From: Anagrus nilaparvatae
Taxonomy: Eukaryota > Arthropoda > Insecta > Hymenoptera > Mymaridae
Direction: 5' to 3'
DNA: 64,000 nt
Assembly (NCBI GenBank): GCA_022575985.1
Contig: JAKSXM010000007.1
Location: 62,464,501-62,528,500 of the forward strand
Positions 1-16,991 of this stretch are shown one piece after another; the stretch's first letter is position 1, and each line of letters begins with the position of its first letter. Both the position numbers and the translations under genes were made by a program. Under the pieces are notes generated by a model. It made no database searches, had not been told where the DNA came from, and saw nothing but the letters and a program-made list of their open reading frames with translations.

Positions 1-686
1 TTTGCATAATTTTTTAAAAATTCGATAATTGATTTTCTGCATTGTAAAATTTTATTTTAATTTATTACATACACATGTTTATAAATAATTAATAAAAATA
101 AATTTTAAATTCATTGAATTTTTATGTCTTTAAGTTTCATTTTATTAATTTGTTTTACAAACCGTCAATTAAATTTTGCGGATTATGCGCAACTCGATCA
201 GTATAAAGCAAAAGAGGTAATTTCAATTAAATTTTGGCAAAAAACAATTGTTGTGCGATTTAATTTATTAATTAAATAATTGATTCAAATAATTTATTAT
301 CATAAATAGGTGTGTAATATAATATAAACTTATAATATGGGTAAAAATTTTAATTATTTCGGAAAATAAATCATCGGAAAATTCTACCTTCTAGAGGGGG
401 TTATTTTTGGCAACCAAGATGATAAAAGGCTGTTCAAGTTTTTTTCGGTTGATTATTTTGAAAATTGTGGTTTCGCGTGTCAAACTTATCTAATTACCGT
501 TTGGTTAACAAAAAATATCCCTTTGTAATGGTAGTTTTGCAATATTTGCAAGTTTTGATCATTATTTCTATATGCAGGACCCCGACATTTGAGATCAGTG
601 AATTTTAAACGTATCGGAGGCAAAGTATTGTTATAATTTGCGAGTATAGAAAAATCACTCTAATTTAAGGGTTCCAAAAACCAATA
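1..686. other. AT-rich intergenic DNA without a recognisable gene
   Basis: No coding frame of useful length and no family-like protein sequence is visible on either strand. Base use is the same AT-rich mix as elsewhere in the window. I see no defined repeat here until the inverted-repeat element that begins at 689. Confidence 0.6.
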
Positions 687-688
687 TA

Positions 689-1086
689 CACAGAAAGAGG
701 TTTGAACCGCTCAAGTCGGTTCTAGTAGGAACCGAATATTACTCTTACCATAAGAACTGAAAATGTTTATGCTAGAACCGAGATTCACGGTTCTAAATAA
801 CTAGTTAAAAACCTTCTCTTAAAAAATTATTCTTTTTTTCAAAGTCAAAATTAGTTAAAAGAATATTTTTTATATTTCTTTTATGAATCGCGTACATTAA
901 ATTAAAAAACATATTTGTAACTAATTTTGATTTTGAAAAAAATAATAATTTTTTAAGAGAAGGTTTTTAACTAGTGTTTAGAACCGTGAATCTCGGTTCT
1001 AGGCATAAACATTTTCCGTTCTAATGGTAAGAGTAATATTCGGTTCCTACTAGAACCGACTTGAGCGGTTCAAACCTTTTTCTGTG
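689..1086. mobile_element. Foldback MITE with TA target duplication (Tc1/mariner-type candidate)
   Basis: The two halves are near-perfect inverted copies of each other. The left end reads CACAGAAAGAGGTTTGAACC and the right end reads as its reverse complement with one change. TA lies directly outside each end (687-688 and 1087-1088), the target duplication typical of the Tc1/mariner superfamily. The arms are about 170 bases each, separated by a short AT-rich loop around 860-920. There is no coding capacity, so it would be a non-autonomous element. The next element begins only seven bases further on. Confidence 0.8.
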
Positions 1087-1095
1087 TAGGCAGTA

Positions 1096-3124
1096 CCCAG
1101 AATTGGACGTTCTCAGCACGCAGCGTGAACGTAATGCAGTGCCACCAACTCAAAACAAAAAAATGTTAAATTATTGATATTTTTTGTTATTTATGGAAAA
1201 AAATGATTGCATAATTATTTTAAATTAATTTCGAACAAAATATTAATGAAAAATAATATAAACCTAAACAAATTGTAACTATATAATAACCTAAAAATAA
1301 TGTAAGTAATAATTATTACTTTAGAAAATTAGTTTTTATTTGCTTGAATTATTAATTAGCTTTTATTTTTTGATAATGAAATTTCTTCTTTTTAAATTAA
1401 ATAATTTTTCTTTTGACATAATTTAGTAAATAACTAGGTCTGTAAATAACAATACGGAAGCAATATTTTTTAAGTTATTAGTAAAAAACTAAACTAAATA
1501 AGAATAAGAACATTATTTTTGGTTTTTCTTCTTCTTTAGCCAATGATTAGAATTATATTTGATATAATTTTAATTTTTTATGACTGCTAGGAGAAAAAAT
1601 TCACAATTGCATCTTTCCAGTTAGCGGTAGAAAAGAACTGTTTTTCAAGACACTATTTGAGATAGTGAAAAACTAAACTAATAAAAATTAGAAAATCATT
1701 CTTGATTCCTCATCTTCAACTCGATGATTAGAATTACTCCTGATAATTTCAATATTCTATCTCTTTTGGGAGAAAAAATATTCATCATTTTATATAGCAT
1801 TCAAGTAAGCGATACCGAAGGACTAGTTTTTTATGACACACTATTGGATACTGAAAAATTAAACTAATAAGAATCAGAAAACCATTCTTGGTTCTTTTTC
1901 TTCTACTCAATGATTAGAACTACTTTTGATAATTTCAATATTCTATCTATTTTGGGAGAAAAAATATCCATAATTTTATATAGCATTCAAGTTTACGATA
2001 CAGAAGGACTAGTTTTTTAAGACACTATTGGATACTAAAAAATTAAACTAATAAGAATCAGAAAACCATTCTTGGTTCCTTTTCTTCTACTCAATGATTA
2101 GAACTACTTTTGATAATTTCAATATTCTATCTATTTTGGGAGAAAAAATATCCATAATTTTATATCAACTTAATGGCTAGAAAAAATATTGATAATTTTA
2201 TATCAACTTGAATGCTATAGAACATGAAGAATATTTTTTCTCCCAAAAGAGATAGAATATTGAAATAATCAGAAGTAGTTCTAATCATTGAGTAGAAAAA
2301 GAGGAACCAAGAATGGTATTCTGATTTTTATTAGTTTAGTTTTTCACTATCTCAGATAGTATCTTAAAAACAATTATTTGCTTCCGCTAACTGGAAAGAT
2401 GCAAATGTGAATGTTTTTTTCCTAGCAGTGATACAGAATTAAAATATTTCAGATATAATTTTAAGCATGACTAAAAAAGAAAAAAAAAAATAGTTTTCTT
2501 ATTCTTAATAGTCTAGTTTCTTATACTATTTAAGATCAAGTCTTAATAAACCAGTGTCCTTTGGTATCGTTAACTCGAATGCTAAAGTATAAAAAAATGA
2601 ATATTTACTCTCCCAAAAGAGATAGAATATTGAAATTATCAGAAGTAGTTCTAATCATCGAGTAGAAAATGAGGAACCAAGAATGGTTTTCTAATTTTTA
2701 ATAAATTTAAGTTTAGTTTTTCACTATCTAAGATAATACCGATCACTTAAAAAATATTGCTTCGGTAATGTTATTTACAGACCTAGTTATTTACTAAATT
2801 ATGTCAAAAGATAAATTATTTAATTTAAAAAGAAGAAATTTCATTATCAAAAAATAAAAGCTAATTAATAATTCAAGCAAATAAAAACTAATTTTCTAAA
2901 GTAATAATTATTACTTACATTATTTTTAGGTTATTATATAGTTACAATTTTTTTAGGTTTATATTATTTTTCATTAATATTTTGTTCGAAATTAATTTAA
3001 AATAATTATGCAATCATTTTTTTGCATAAATAACAAAAAATATCAATAATTTAACATTTTTTTGTTTTGAGTTGGTGGCACTGCGTTACGTTCACGCTGC
3101 GTGCTGAGAACGTCCAATTCTGGG
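1096..3124. mobile_element. 2.0-kb foldback element with TA target duplication and internal tandem repeats
   Basis: The ends are CCCAGAATTGGACGTTCTCA and its reverse complement, and both are flanked by TA (1094-1095 and 3125-3126). The inverted arms are several hundred bases long and include matching AT-rich stretches around 1190-1500 and 2740-3060. The middle holds about 180-base tandem units (roughly 1590-2160), each with a variant of 'caatattctatct' and 'accattcttggtt', followed by inverted copies from about 2225 to 2710. No transposase frame is present. Tandem subrepeats inside long inverted arms are typical of foldback elements. Confidence 0.8.
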
Positions 3125-3126
3125 TA

Positions 3127-4708
3127 AATCTCGCTACGGTTAGACAAACAAGACATGTTTGATATTGCAAAAACCCCTTAGAAAGTGGTGTTTTATTGCT
3201 GATTTAAGGATGTTAGACAAATCCCCCATGAGAAAATCTGCAATTTTTGGAATCAGCATCTCGAAAACCTTAGTAGACCTGTTATCATCTTATTTACCAA
3301 AAACAACTACAAAACCACGATTTGACTGGAGTCGTTAATTTAATCTATGCATTTGCATAAAAATAAAATTTTTTATTTATGTATATTTTTTTACAATATT
3401 TTGAAGAAAACTTGGGCTGAAAGATTTTTGTTTTGTTTTATAACGTAAAACAGTTCTTTTTTATGCATGTTGGTGGTGACAAAGATTCAATTTTACCAGG
3501 AATTTTCTATTTCTATGCAAATAAGGGTTATCTATAAAGGATGTCATGTTATTGTCCATGCAATAATTTGAAACATTGATCAAGTTTGTAGATACACGGC
3601 CAGACTGCTTTGAAAATTCAAGCAACAAATAAGTTTCAAGCAAAGCAGCCTGGCCGTGTAAGGGTACTTAAATTAGCACATTAATTGAGATGGGGGGGGG
3701 GGGGTGAAATGGGATAATTTTTTTTCAGCTGTTTAAAATAATTTGAATCTTGGGATATTATAAAAAAAAATAAAAAATATATCAACGTTTCAGAATTTTT
3801 TAATGAATCATCGATAAGAAATATTTACAAAAATGTCTTCCTTAAATATTATAATTATTAATAATAGTTTTTTGAAAATTAATTATTATGTATTATTATA
3901 ATATATATGCCTAATTTTAGTTAATTAAAAAAAGAAAAATTGGACAAAAAATTAAAAAGTTTATAAAAGTGTAATAAATTAAATAATAAATTATTGTCTT
4001 TTTCTTAGCATTTTTTATTTTTTAATTTTAACATTATTTGTCATGATTATAAAAAAAAAAAATTTAGATTTAAACACTTAAAAACATTTTAGCTTTTGGT
4101 TGAGTTTTCAACTAATTGATCTAAGTTTCAACCAATTGGTTTAATATTCAAAAAATTGGATGAAAATTCTACCAAAGCAGCTCTATCGTGCAACTATCAA
4201 AAATCACCGAGAAAACCGTCTGGGTGATAGGTACTACCCCAACCTTAGTCCCGCAAAAAATAATTAAAAAAAAACATAAAATTTTTTAAGCGCAATTAGT
4301 TTTTGTTTTGTTTTTTTGGCATCAAATATAACTAATAAAGTGTACATATTATTACATTTTTTTGTTTATTTACAAAATTTTTTTAATTGCATACTCTTAT
4401 AATAAAGTGGCGCAGTTTATTAATTATTACTAACATAATATTATGAATTTTTTAAGTATTTTGAACTCTTGAGGAAAGTCGTATGATTACAATGCATAAA
4501 AAAAAAACTAATTACTGTACGTGAATCATCAGAAAAATACTTATACTTTATAAACATTTATAGGTATTATATTTTAATTTTTAAATTATTTTTTTTTTTC
4601 ATGAATTTATTTAATTATAAGATGCATTAATTTAAACGACGTGAATCACAGACAACTTGCAGTATAGGTATATGGGAGCTTGTCACAGAAACGCAATATT
4701 TTAATATC
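3127..4708. other. Intergenic DNA with a G13 run and a small inverted repeat
   Basis: No gene is recognised. A run of 13 G occurs at 3692-3704. A short stem with arms near 3594-3610 and 3645-3661 (both containing the word CGGCCAG or its complement) could be the remains of a small inverted-repeat element. The rest is AT-rich sequence with homopolymer tracts. Confidence 0.5.
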
Positions 4709-5270
4709 ACCCGATGAATTTTCCGTATATCTCTTCAGATCTCCGCAGGTCACTTTTGATCTCTGGAGACTACTGGAGATTCAAATAGATCTAAAGAAAT
4801 CTTCAGAGATCTGTGGAATGAAAAAAAAATTATAAAAATTTATAAATATCATTTATATATATATATCGTTGAATGAAGGTATTAAAGAATAATTTGGTAA
4901 TTTGATAATTTTATCGTATTTTTTATGGAGACAATTCCAATAATTATTTCTGCAACAGATTTTAGTAAAATAGCTAATAGTAGCATTTTTAAATTTAAAT
5001 AAAGTCAAAAAATAAGGTAAAACAATCAAGTTTATCGTTTTACAACTTTGCTTAATGATTCGAAATATTCTTTCTAAATTTTTTTTTACCTCAGTGATCT
5101 TTGAAGATTACTTTAGATCTATTTAAATCTTCAATAATCTCCAGAGATCAGAAGTAATCTCCTGAGATCTACGGAGAACTAAAGAAATAACCCGAAATTT
5201 CAAAAATGATCTCCGAAGATCTGAAAAGATCAGCGTAGATCATAAGACATATTTTGAAAATTCGTCGGGT
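4709..5270. repeat. Foldback element rich in GATCT motifs
   Basis: The ends are ACCCGATGAATTTTC and the reverse complement of ACCCGACGAATTTTC. Inside each arm the words AGATCT and GATCTC recur about every 10-20 bases (4735-4815 and 5095-5245), so the arms pair imperfectly along their length. I could not find a convincing target-site duplication. No coding frame supports a transposase. Confidence 0.65.
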
Positions 5271-5402
5271 ACGCATATTGAGAAAATTACCAGCGTAAAA
5301 ATTTGTTTCATTGAAAAAAATGTATTTTTGGAAGCTATAAATACGTCCTATGGATCTTACAGAAAAATTTAAATTCAAATTTTATATGGTATGTAATATT
5401 AA

Positions 5403-5485
5403 CACGTTGGCTGCGGCAGGTCACGTGACTCCATTTGAAATACATGGGACCATGGGCGTATTTCGCCCATGCCACAGCCAATGTG
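5403..5485. mobile_element. 83-bp TTAA-flanked mini inverted-repeat element (piggyBac-type target)
   Basis: The element begins CACGTTGGCTG and ends CAGCCAATGTG, imperfect inverted repeats. TTAA lies immediately outside each end (5399-5402 and 5486-5489). TTAA is the target duplicated by piggyBac transposons. The interior contains a second short palindrome around CATGGGCG...CGCCCATG. It is too short to encode anything. Confidence 0.6.
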
Positions 5486-5831
5486 TTAAGCAAAAGAACA
5501 GCGGGGGGTTTGGACATTTTCAGCACTTATGCTCAAGAAAATTTTTTTCTTAACTTACCAATATATACGCAGTTGATTTAGACTTAACTTTTTAAAAGAA
5601 AAAAAAGTGCAAAGGAGCTTTTGTTTCAGATATAAGTATACGATGGACAGTATTTATACCATTTCTGTGAAAAGCACCCGTATATTTATTTTTATTTTTA
5701 TTTTTAATATAAGACATTCATTGTAATAATGAATTGATAAAGTGATTAAAAAATTTATCATCGATAATAGTGCACATGGAATTTTTTTTAGTTAATAAGA
5801 AATAGTACATTTTTAACCAAGGGAGCAAAAA

Positions 5832-5920
5832 AAAAGAATGGCCCAGATCGCACGTCAATTGAGGCGAAGCCGAGGATGGTAAACTGCGATCTGGGGTATT
5901 TTTTTTTTGTTCCCATGGAA
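5832..5920. repeat. Copy of dispersed repeat R ('gaatggccca...gatcgca' family), partial
   Basis: This fragment has the hallmark of a family seen at least seven times here. The word GAATGGCCCAGATCGCACG faces an inverted TGCGATCTGGG across a GC-richer centre containing GAGGCGAAGCCGAGG. Other copies lie near 19345, 24533, 29615, 35571, 36380 and 56070. No coding capacity is evident. Confidence 0.7.
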
Positions 5921-6907
5921 AAAACGAAATTTTTCTTTCTCAGTGGGGTGAAAACGCGTTTTTTTTTATCTCTTGCGGGGCGAAAAAGTGTTTTCGGCCT
6001 TCTAGGAAGAAAATATTTGTTTGCGTGTAAATATATAGTTTCGAGTCAATAGCTCAGTCCAAGAGTGATTTCTGTCCATTTTTCCACAGTATGGACTAAT
6101 ATTTTTATCTAAATGTCTTATGGGTGATACTAAATGGGTGATTTAGGTCTTGAATTGACGATTTCACCAAAATTTTTGAAAAAATTTAATTTCTACCAAA
6201 AGTTTCTGATGCTCGAAAATTGATTTTTTCAAGATTTTTGATTTCTAGCAAATTCTTTACAAATTTTTATACAGCGCTTTGCTGACGCTACAGGACTTGG
6301 TGATATCGTGGTATTTTAACCAAGAGTGCACCAACTTCAATATTTACGTATAGAGTTGTTTTCGGTGGTTTTTGTTAATAGAGTACTCAACATTTTTTCA
6401 AGTACTCTGTTATAACGAAAAACACGCCATTGGCAAGGCTTAAACATAGGAATGGTCGTCGTTTTCGCTAAAAAGCCTCGAGGCTTGATCGATCAATATC
6501 ACGTTTTCAGCCCGAAGTATTTTATTATTATCAAATATTCAAAATATTTTAATTCCAAATATGTCATGTCCTCAAAGATTGGGTAGAGATGGTCCCAGGA
6601 AGTATATTTTTTTGAAAAAAAGCTGATCCTAATTCTAGGGGTGCCTTGTACATATAGCAAGGGTTGTCTATTGGTCCTAAATTTATTGGCGCACGGGGCC
6701 TATTTGGCTCCGCAATTGAATTGAATAATAGAATGAGATTAGAATGAATGCCATTTGAACTAGATAATATTAAATAATAAAATATATTTAATCTACAAAA
6801 AAAAAAAGTATAATTTTTCTTTATAAGAAATATAAAAATTGAAAAAAAAGGGTTTTTAATATTAATTCATGATTAATTCATTCATTCATAATCCAAACAA
6901 ACATTTT

Positions 6908-7362
6908 TAAAAATTAAGTTGGTAGTAAGTTTGTATAGTAAAAAAAATTTGTGTTCATAATGATCACGTGATTTACAAATAGAAATATCTCTGTGTATAC
7001 TAAAAAATGCACACATATTTTTCCCTGTTTAACTGGATATTTTTAGACTTTACAAATGATTAATAATTAAAAGTTGTAAATTTGTTATTATATTTATATT
7101 TTTTTAAATGCTTTTAACTACTTATGTGCATAAATCAATTTATTTTAAATGAAAATAATTGTTGAAATATAATAAATAAATTGATAAAGGTAAATTTATA
7201 GATGTATCATGGGGTTCGGGTTAATCATAATATTTTTTGATAATAAACAATCAATATTTTTATGCTTTTGCTTTGTAATTTTTTTATTACATTTTTTTAT
7301 ACCACGTGACCATTTATGAACACAATTAAATTTTTTTTTGAAACAACAATACCAACTTAAAC
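6908..7362. repeat. Foldback element, family with CACGTG near the inner end of each arm
   Basis: The left arm (about 6911-6972) contains AAGTTGGTAGTAAG, GTGTTCATAATGATCACGTG. The right arm (about 7303-7360) is its inverted counterpart, with CACGTGACCATTTATGAACAC and ACCAACTT. A second, better-preserved copy lies at about 40908-41533. The minus-strand open frame over the right arm is a by-product of the repeat and not a gene. Confidence 0.6.
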
Positions 7363-8515
7363 TTAAACTTAAACAACTATATGGCTCATTATCGTTTTTT
7401 TTGCAAAAGTGACGTACAGCACGTTTCTGACTACCAGATGTATTAATTAAAAAAATTTTTTTTTTTAAATTTTTAATTTCGATAAGTTTTTGATGGTACA
7501 CCATAAAAATCAACATATTTTAATGTTTTAACTACTATAAAACATAAAAATATAGCAAAAAAGCCTTTACCGTTCCCTGTCACAAAGGAGATTCCTATAC
7601 TTTGAGTGTCTGTCACTCACACCTATCAATTAATTTTCAAAAAATTTTATTTGGGGATTAATTGCTATACCATAAGGTTAAACTTTTTCCATATAGAATA
7701 AATTTAAACTTACTTTTACTAATTATTACAAGGGTGAGAAGGTGTGTCACACGATTTTACAAAATGTGTACGTAAAACGTATTTTATTTATATTAAATTT
7801 GATTTCTCTTCATAAAAACATTTTTAAAACCTTTTAATCACATAAATGACAACTTAAATACATAACAAATAAATTCTCACATCGAGAGCACTTTAAGAGG
7901 TCCTTAAATAGGAAAACAAAATCAGTTTAAGTTCAGAAATCACGAAGGGACAAAAACAAAAGCCTTTACCGTACCCCCCTAGATCTCCTATTAAGAAGCG
8001 TTGTAATTAAAATATTAAAAACTTAGTAAGTTTCAATCATAAAAATACTTTACTTTCCAAACGGAAAAGTTTTTTTGTTCATTTGTCTACGAATTATTTT
8101 GATTTTTCTATAAAAAAGCCTTTACCGTTCCTGCCTTTACCGTTCCTCTTTTTTGTTAAAATTATTAAATATTTTTAAAATTTACCTCCAAAACTCGTTT
8201 TTTTAGTAAGAATTCTTTAAAAATATATGATATTGTTCTCTAAAATACATAAAACCTAGAAAAATTCATACATTAAGGCCGTATGTAACGATTTTGGTTT
8301 TTAATGGTTTTAACCTGTTTTTACCTTATAATTATATGAAAAAATGTAATAAATTGATGTAAAAGGTTCGTTATGGTGATTTTTATGCAACACTGAATAA
8401 ATATTGGTGAAAAAAGTCTAAAAAGTCTTGTTTGGACTTTAAAAAAGGAATTTTTTATTTTTATTTTTTGAAAGCTATTTTTTCAAAAAAAATGAAAACG
8501 AGCCATATATATATA
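7363..8515. other. Intergenic DNA with four copies of a 14-base motif
   Basis: No gene is recognised. The word GCCTTTACCGTTCC (or with A for one T) occurs at 7563, 7962, 8118 and 8133, always on the + strand, the last two almost back-to-back. I do not know what it represents; it may be the decayed remains of a repeat. Confidence 0.5.
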
Positions 8516-9012
8516 AAGGTACGTTTACATAATATTTTTTTGGATCACCTTTTATTTACTTTTTTTAATTAATTTTATTTTTATAATTTAATTATTTATT
8601 GTTTTTATTATCAACCCACTTGCGCCTATTAAGAACGCGCGCCTCCCACTTTTTCCTTACTTCTAGCGGTGATCGCTGTAACTTTATACCCAAGCGGTTT
8701 AAGTTTGAAAATTAGTATAAATTAAAATAGCATTTTAGAAATAATTGTTTACTTTAATTTGTTTAAATTAATTTATTAATAAAAGATAAAGTTAATTTTA
8801 AATATTTTAGAAATTTATTTTTAATAAAATATTTTGATTATTTTTTTTTAAATTCTTTAAACTCTACGCGCTTGGGTATAAAGTTACAGCGATCGCCGCT
8901 AGAAGTACGAAAAAAGAGGGAGGCACGCGTTCTCAATATGAGCAATATTGTCCGCAATATTTACAGCTCCGCCCAATTTTTTACAAAATATTGCCTTATG
9001 TAAACGTAGCTT
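8516..9012. repeat. Foldback element upstream of the HECW gene
   Basis: Inner arms at 8632-8700 and 8870-8935 are near-perfect inverted copies: AACTTTATACCCAAGCG faces CGCTTGGGTATAAAGTT, and GCGCGCCTCCC faces GGGAGGCACGC. Outer arms continue the pairing at about 8516-8545 (GGTACGTTTACATAATATT) and 8987-9012 (TTATGTAAACGTAGC). It lies just before the possible 5' untranslated exons of the HECW gene, so it may affect the promoter region. Confidence 0.65.
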
Positions 9013-9084
9013 AATGTTATACAGTACACAAGTTTTGTACTTTTATGTCCCCCTCCCTACTCACAAAAACAGCACCCAGAGTCT

Positions 9085-9316
9085 TGAAAATCGTCTGCCC
9101 CAAGAGCCCCAGAAAGAAACAGAAGAAAGCAAGGACGTTAGTTAATTATTTTTCCAATAACTGGAATTTCTTTATTTTTATTTTAGTTGTGAAAATCGTC
9201 TGCCTCCAAGAGCCCCAGAAAAAAAGAGCAGAAGACAAGGACGGCAGGAAATTGGTTAGTTAATTATTTTTTTGACCACTTTCATTTCTTTATTCTTATC
9301 TTTTATTTCTTTACAG
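9085..9316 (+). repeat. Tandem duplication of an exon-like segment and its intron, in the HECW 5' leader region
   Basis: Two neighbouring segments share GAAAATCGTCTGCC, a purine-rich stretch with AAGAGCCCCAGAAA, and then GTTAGTTAATTATTTTT followed by a pyrimidine-rich tract ending in AG (unit 1 about 9085-9186, unit 2 about 9187-9316). Each unit therefore looks like a small exon with a donor and an intron with an acceptor. Unit 2 has an open frame in one phase (ENRLPPRAPEKKSRR), but the sequence after the acceptor at 9316 has stops in all phases before the ATG at 9390. A duplicated 5' leader exon is the simplest reading. Confidence 0.45.
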
Positions 9317-9389
9317 GTATTTGAATGCAGCTGATTTGAAAGAACATGTAATTGTAAAATGAAATCCAGTTTCATATTATGTAAAAGAA

Positions 9390-14584
<5,195 letters not shown>

Positions 14585-15460
14585 ATTAAGTTTAATCTAG
14601 AGTTATTAAAATTTAAAAGCTTTATTTATAAAATTATAAAAAAAATATTTAACTTTTTGATCAATCAACCAGCTAATAACAAGTTAAAAAATACATCGTA
14701 CATAATTATTAAAGTTAGGAAATTTTTTTGGTTTTATTGTAAATTTTATCAACACAATTGAATAAACTTGTGTACTGCCAAAAAAAAAGGAAGAAAAAAA
14801 GAAAAATTGTTAACATTTAGCAGTGGATGCTTTTAATTTAAATTAACTGCAGCTTTATTTATTTTTTTGTACATATATTTACATAGGGTATTCAGAAATA
14901 TTATCTAGTCAATTTATAATATTACATATAGTGCATATATTAAGAATTTAATTGTAAATATTAAACTAAAAGAGGCTTAATATTTATATATATATATTTT
15001 GTAATATTTTATTTATTTTAAATTGTAATTTATAAACGCAGTACGGAGAAGACTGATTCATGTTATAGGCATTTAAACACAGTAAAGTATACATTGATTA
15101 AATAAATGCATTGTAGTTATTTAGCATAAGCTATTAATTTTACATGTAAAATTGCTTAAGTTTAAATAATTCTTGAAAATATATAAATTTATTATGAATT
15201 TTTTGAAGAAAATTCATTGTTTGCTTAAAAAATTTTTACGCTGAAAAAACTAACAAGTTTACTTAAAAAATGTAATATATAAATGAGTTATAATTTAATG
15301 CTATATGTATATTTATTTTTTTTACAATTATATTACTTATTTATTTATTTATTTTGATGTAATTTTTTTATAAAAGCCTCATTATTATTTAATTTTAAAA
15401 ATGAAAAAAAAATGACAATATGTATAAAAAAAAAACCAAAAATTAAATGTAAAAAAATAT
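14585..15460. other. HECW 3' flank and intergenic DNA
   Basis: This is AT-rich sequence with candidate polyadenylation signals (AATAAA at 14761, another near 15101) that could end the HECW transcript. I see no further coding exon and no clear repeat boundary until about 15460, where the sequence shared with the duplicated block at 22000 begins. Confidence 0.5.
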
Positions 15461-15933
15461 TTATAATATAATAAAAAAAAATCTAAGTATAATAATTAAA
15501 TTTTAAATAATTACCTTGAGTTAACAAAAAAATTTTTGTGATAGTATTATAGAAATAATAAATTTTTTGTATTTTATTCTTTTTTATTTGGTATAAATAT
15601 TTCAAAATAAAACTAAATATTTTTTTTAATTTTCTGGATTTTCTTATCCATACATTATGCAATTTTTAAATGTATAATGTTTATTACATATCGAGTGCTA
15701 AAAAAGCCTATTTTTGGCCCTAGGGAGACGGCTTTTTTGTCCATTATATACAAAACTATGTTTTAAATCACATGACAAAATATGGGATTCGACTTTTGCA
15801 TGTTATCTGCAAAGTCAAAACCAATATTTTGTCCCTTGTTTAAAAAATATAGCTTTTTTAGCAATGGTATTTTAGCATATTGAATACAAATTTTTCAAAT
15901 AAAAACACTATACAAAAGAAAACCCATATACCC

Positions 15934-16518
15934 CTACAACGCCTCTTTGTTAGACTTTTCTATTTCTTTTTTCAGTTTTTCTATTTCTTTTGTTGAAAGT
16001 TTGGTAAACTTAATTATTTTCTCTAAAGGTTCATTACCAATTATCATTTCTTTTGCTACTTCAGCCTGAACTTCAGCCTTACCTTCAGCCTTACCTTTAG
16101 CCTTAAGCCACTTTAAGCGGTCTTCATAAGTGTTTCGCTCTTCCTTGTTAAAATTCGTAACTGCATCCATTACTGCTCCAACATTATCTTTTCCTCTGAC
16201 CTAAAAAAAAATCAATTCAACTTTTAATTCTAACATTATATACTCTATATAAATCTCTTAATTAAACTCTATTTTTTTACCTCATGCATTTCAGAAATTC
16301 TTATATTTCTAACTTTTTCTATCGGTTTGTGCTCAGAATATTTTGCATGAGAGGCAAAAAATCGGTTATTTAACTTAAAAAAAAAAGGATTATTTAAAAT
16401 AATATTTATATAGTTTTAAATTAGAATTAAAAATTATAAAAACCTGATATAAATGGTAATGTAATTTTGAAAACTTTTTTGGTTTAAATTGGTATTTTAT
16501 GAAATTAAATATAGCCAT
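15934..16518 (-). CDS. GFM1::Rpn chimera, copy 1 (GFM1 5' exons joined to bacterial Rpn-like tail)
   Basis: On the minus strand three exons (16444-16518, 16281-16373, 15934-16200) join in frame to 144 residues. Exon 1 encodes 25 residues starting [16 protein letters not shown], basic and free of acidic residues, like a mitochondrial presequence. Exon 2 ([19 protein letters not shown], then [10 protein letters not shown]) and the start of exon 3 ([12 protein letters not shown]) match the beginning of mitochondrial elongation factor G1. The GTPase P-loop is missing, removed by a 66-nt in-frame deletion. After VMD the protein changes to [20 protein letters not shown], then an [15 protein letters not shown] helix and [18 protein letters not shown]. 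This is the layout of the C-terminal tail of Rpn/PDDEXK_2 'putative transposase' proteins of bacteria; the nuclease core is absent. The gene diverges from ARP2, 473 bases apart. Function unknown; pseudogene status cannot be excluded. Confidence 0.65.
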
Positions 16519-16991
16519 TTTTAAAAAATAATTAATTATAAGTAACAAAAATTTTAAATTTCAAAATATTTCAAATAATTATCTCTCGTAGGATATACTA
16601 CACACAAATTCACTACACATTGACACTACACAACACCGTCCACCCATATACACAACACAGAATGCAGACAGTGTTTTAATTTAGTCATCATATAATTTTT
16701 TTATTAAAATTTTTGATAGTTTAGTTTAATTAAATGTTTAATTATTGATATTTATTATTTAGTGATTAGTGATACATAAGTGTAGGTATCAATTTAATGA
16801 AGGAAAATTTTAAACTTATCAAAAACTATTTATTTACAGAAATTACAGTCAGTTTTCGATGTATAATTAAACTATGCCGGTGACGCCCTTAATTTATTTT
16901 TAATTTTAAGTAAAAATTAAAAAATTTATTATTTTCTAAAAAAATTAATATTTAAATTATAACCAGCAATTAAAAGTCATATTCTGAGATA
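16519..16991. promoter_or_regulatory. Shared upstream region between divergent GFM1::Rpn copy 1 and ARP2
   Basis: The two start codons face away from each other across 473 bases, so both promoters should lie here. Part of the segment (about 16595-16680, containing CTGTCTGCATTCTGTGTTGTG on the minus strand) recurs at about 23499-23570, upstream of GFM1::Rpn copy 3. The duplicated unit therefore carried its upstream flank along. I cannot point to individual control elements. Confidence 0.45.

Noticed and set aside
3692..3704. Poly-G run as a regulatory G-quadruplex
   Set aside because: A single uninterrupted G tract, similar to others within the foldback elements here; no link to a gene.
7196..7516. 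106-codon minus-strand open frame
   Set aside because: Low-complexity Lys/Asn-rich sequence overlapping the right arm of a foldback element; no family feature.
15934..16170. Rpn-like frame as a bacterial contaminant contig or a symbiont insertion
   Set aside because: The frame is preceded by introns with GT-AG ends and by host-type EF-G exons, is present three times, and lies between insect genes. Contamination is not a sensible explanation within one continuous window, although assembly checks are still desirable.
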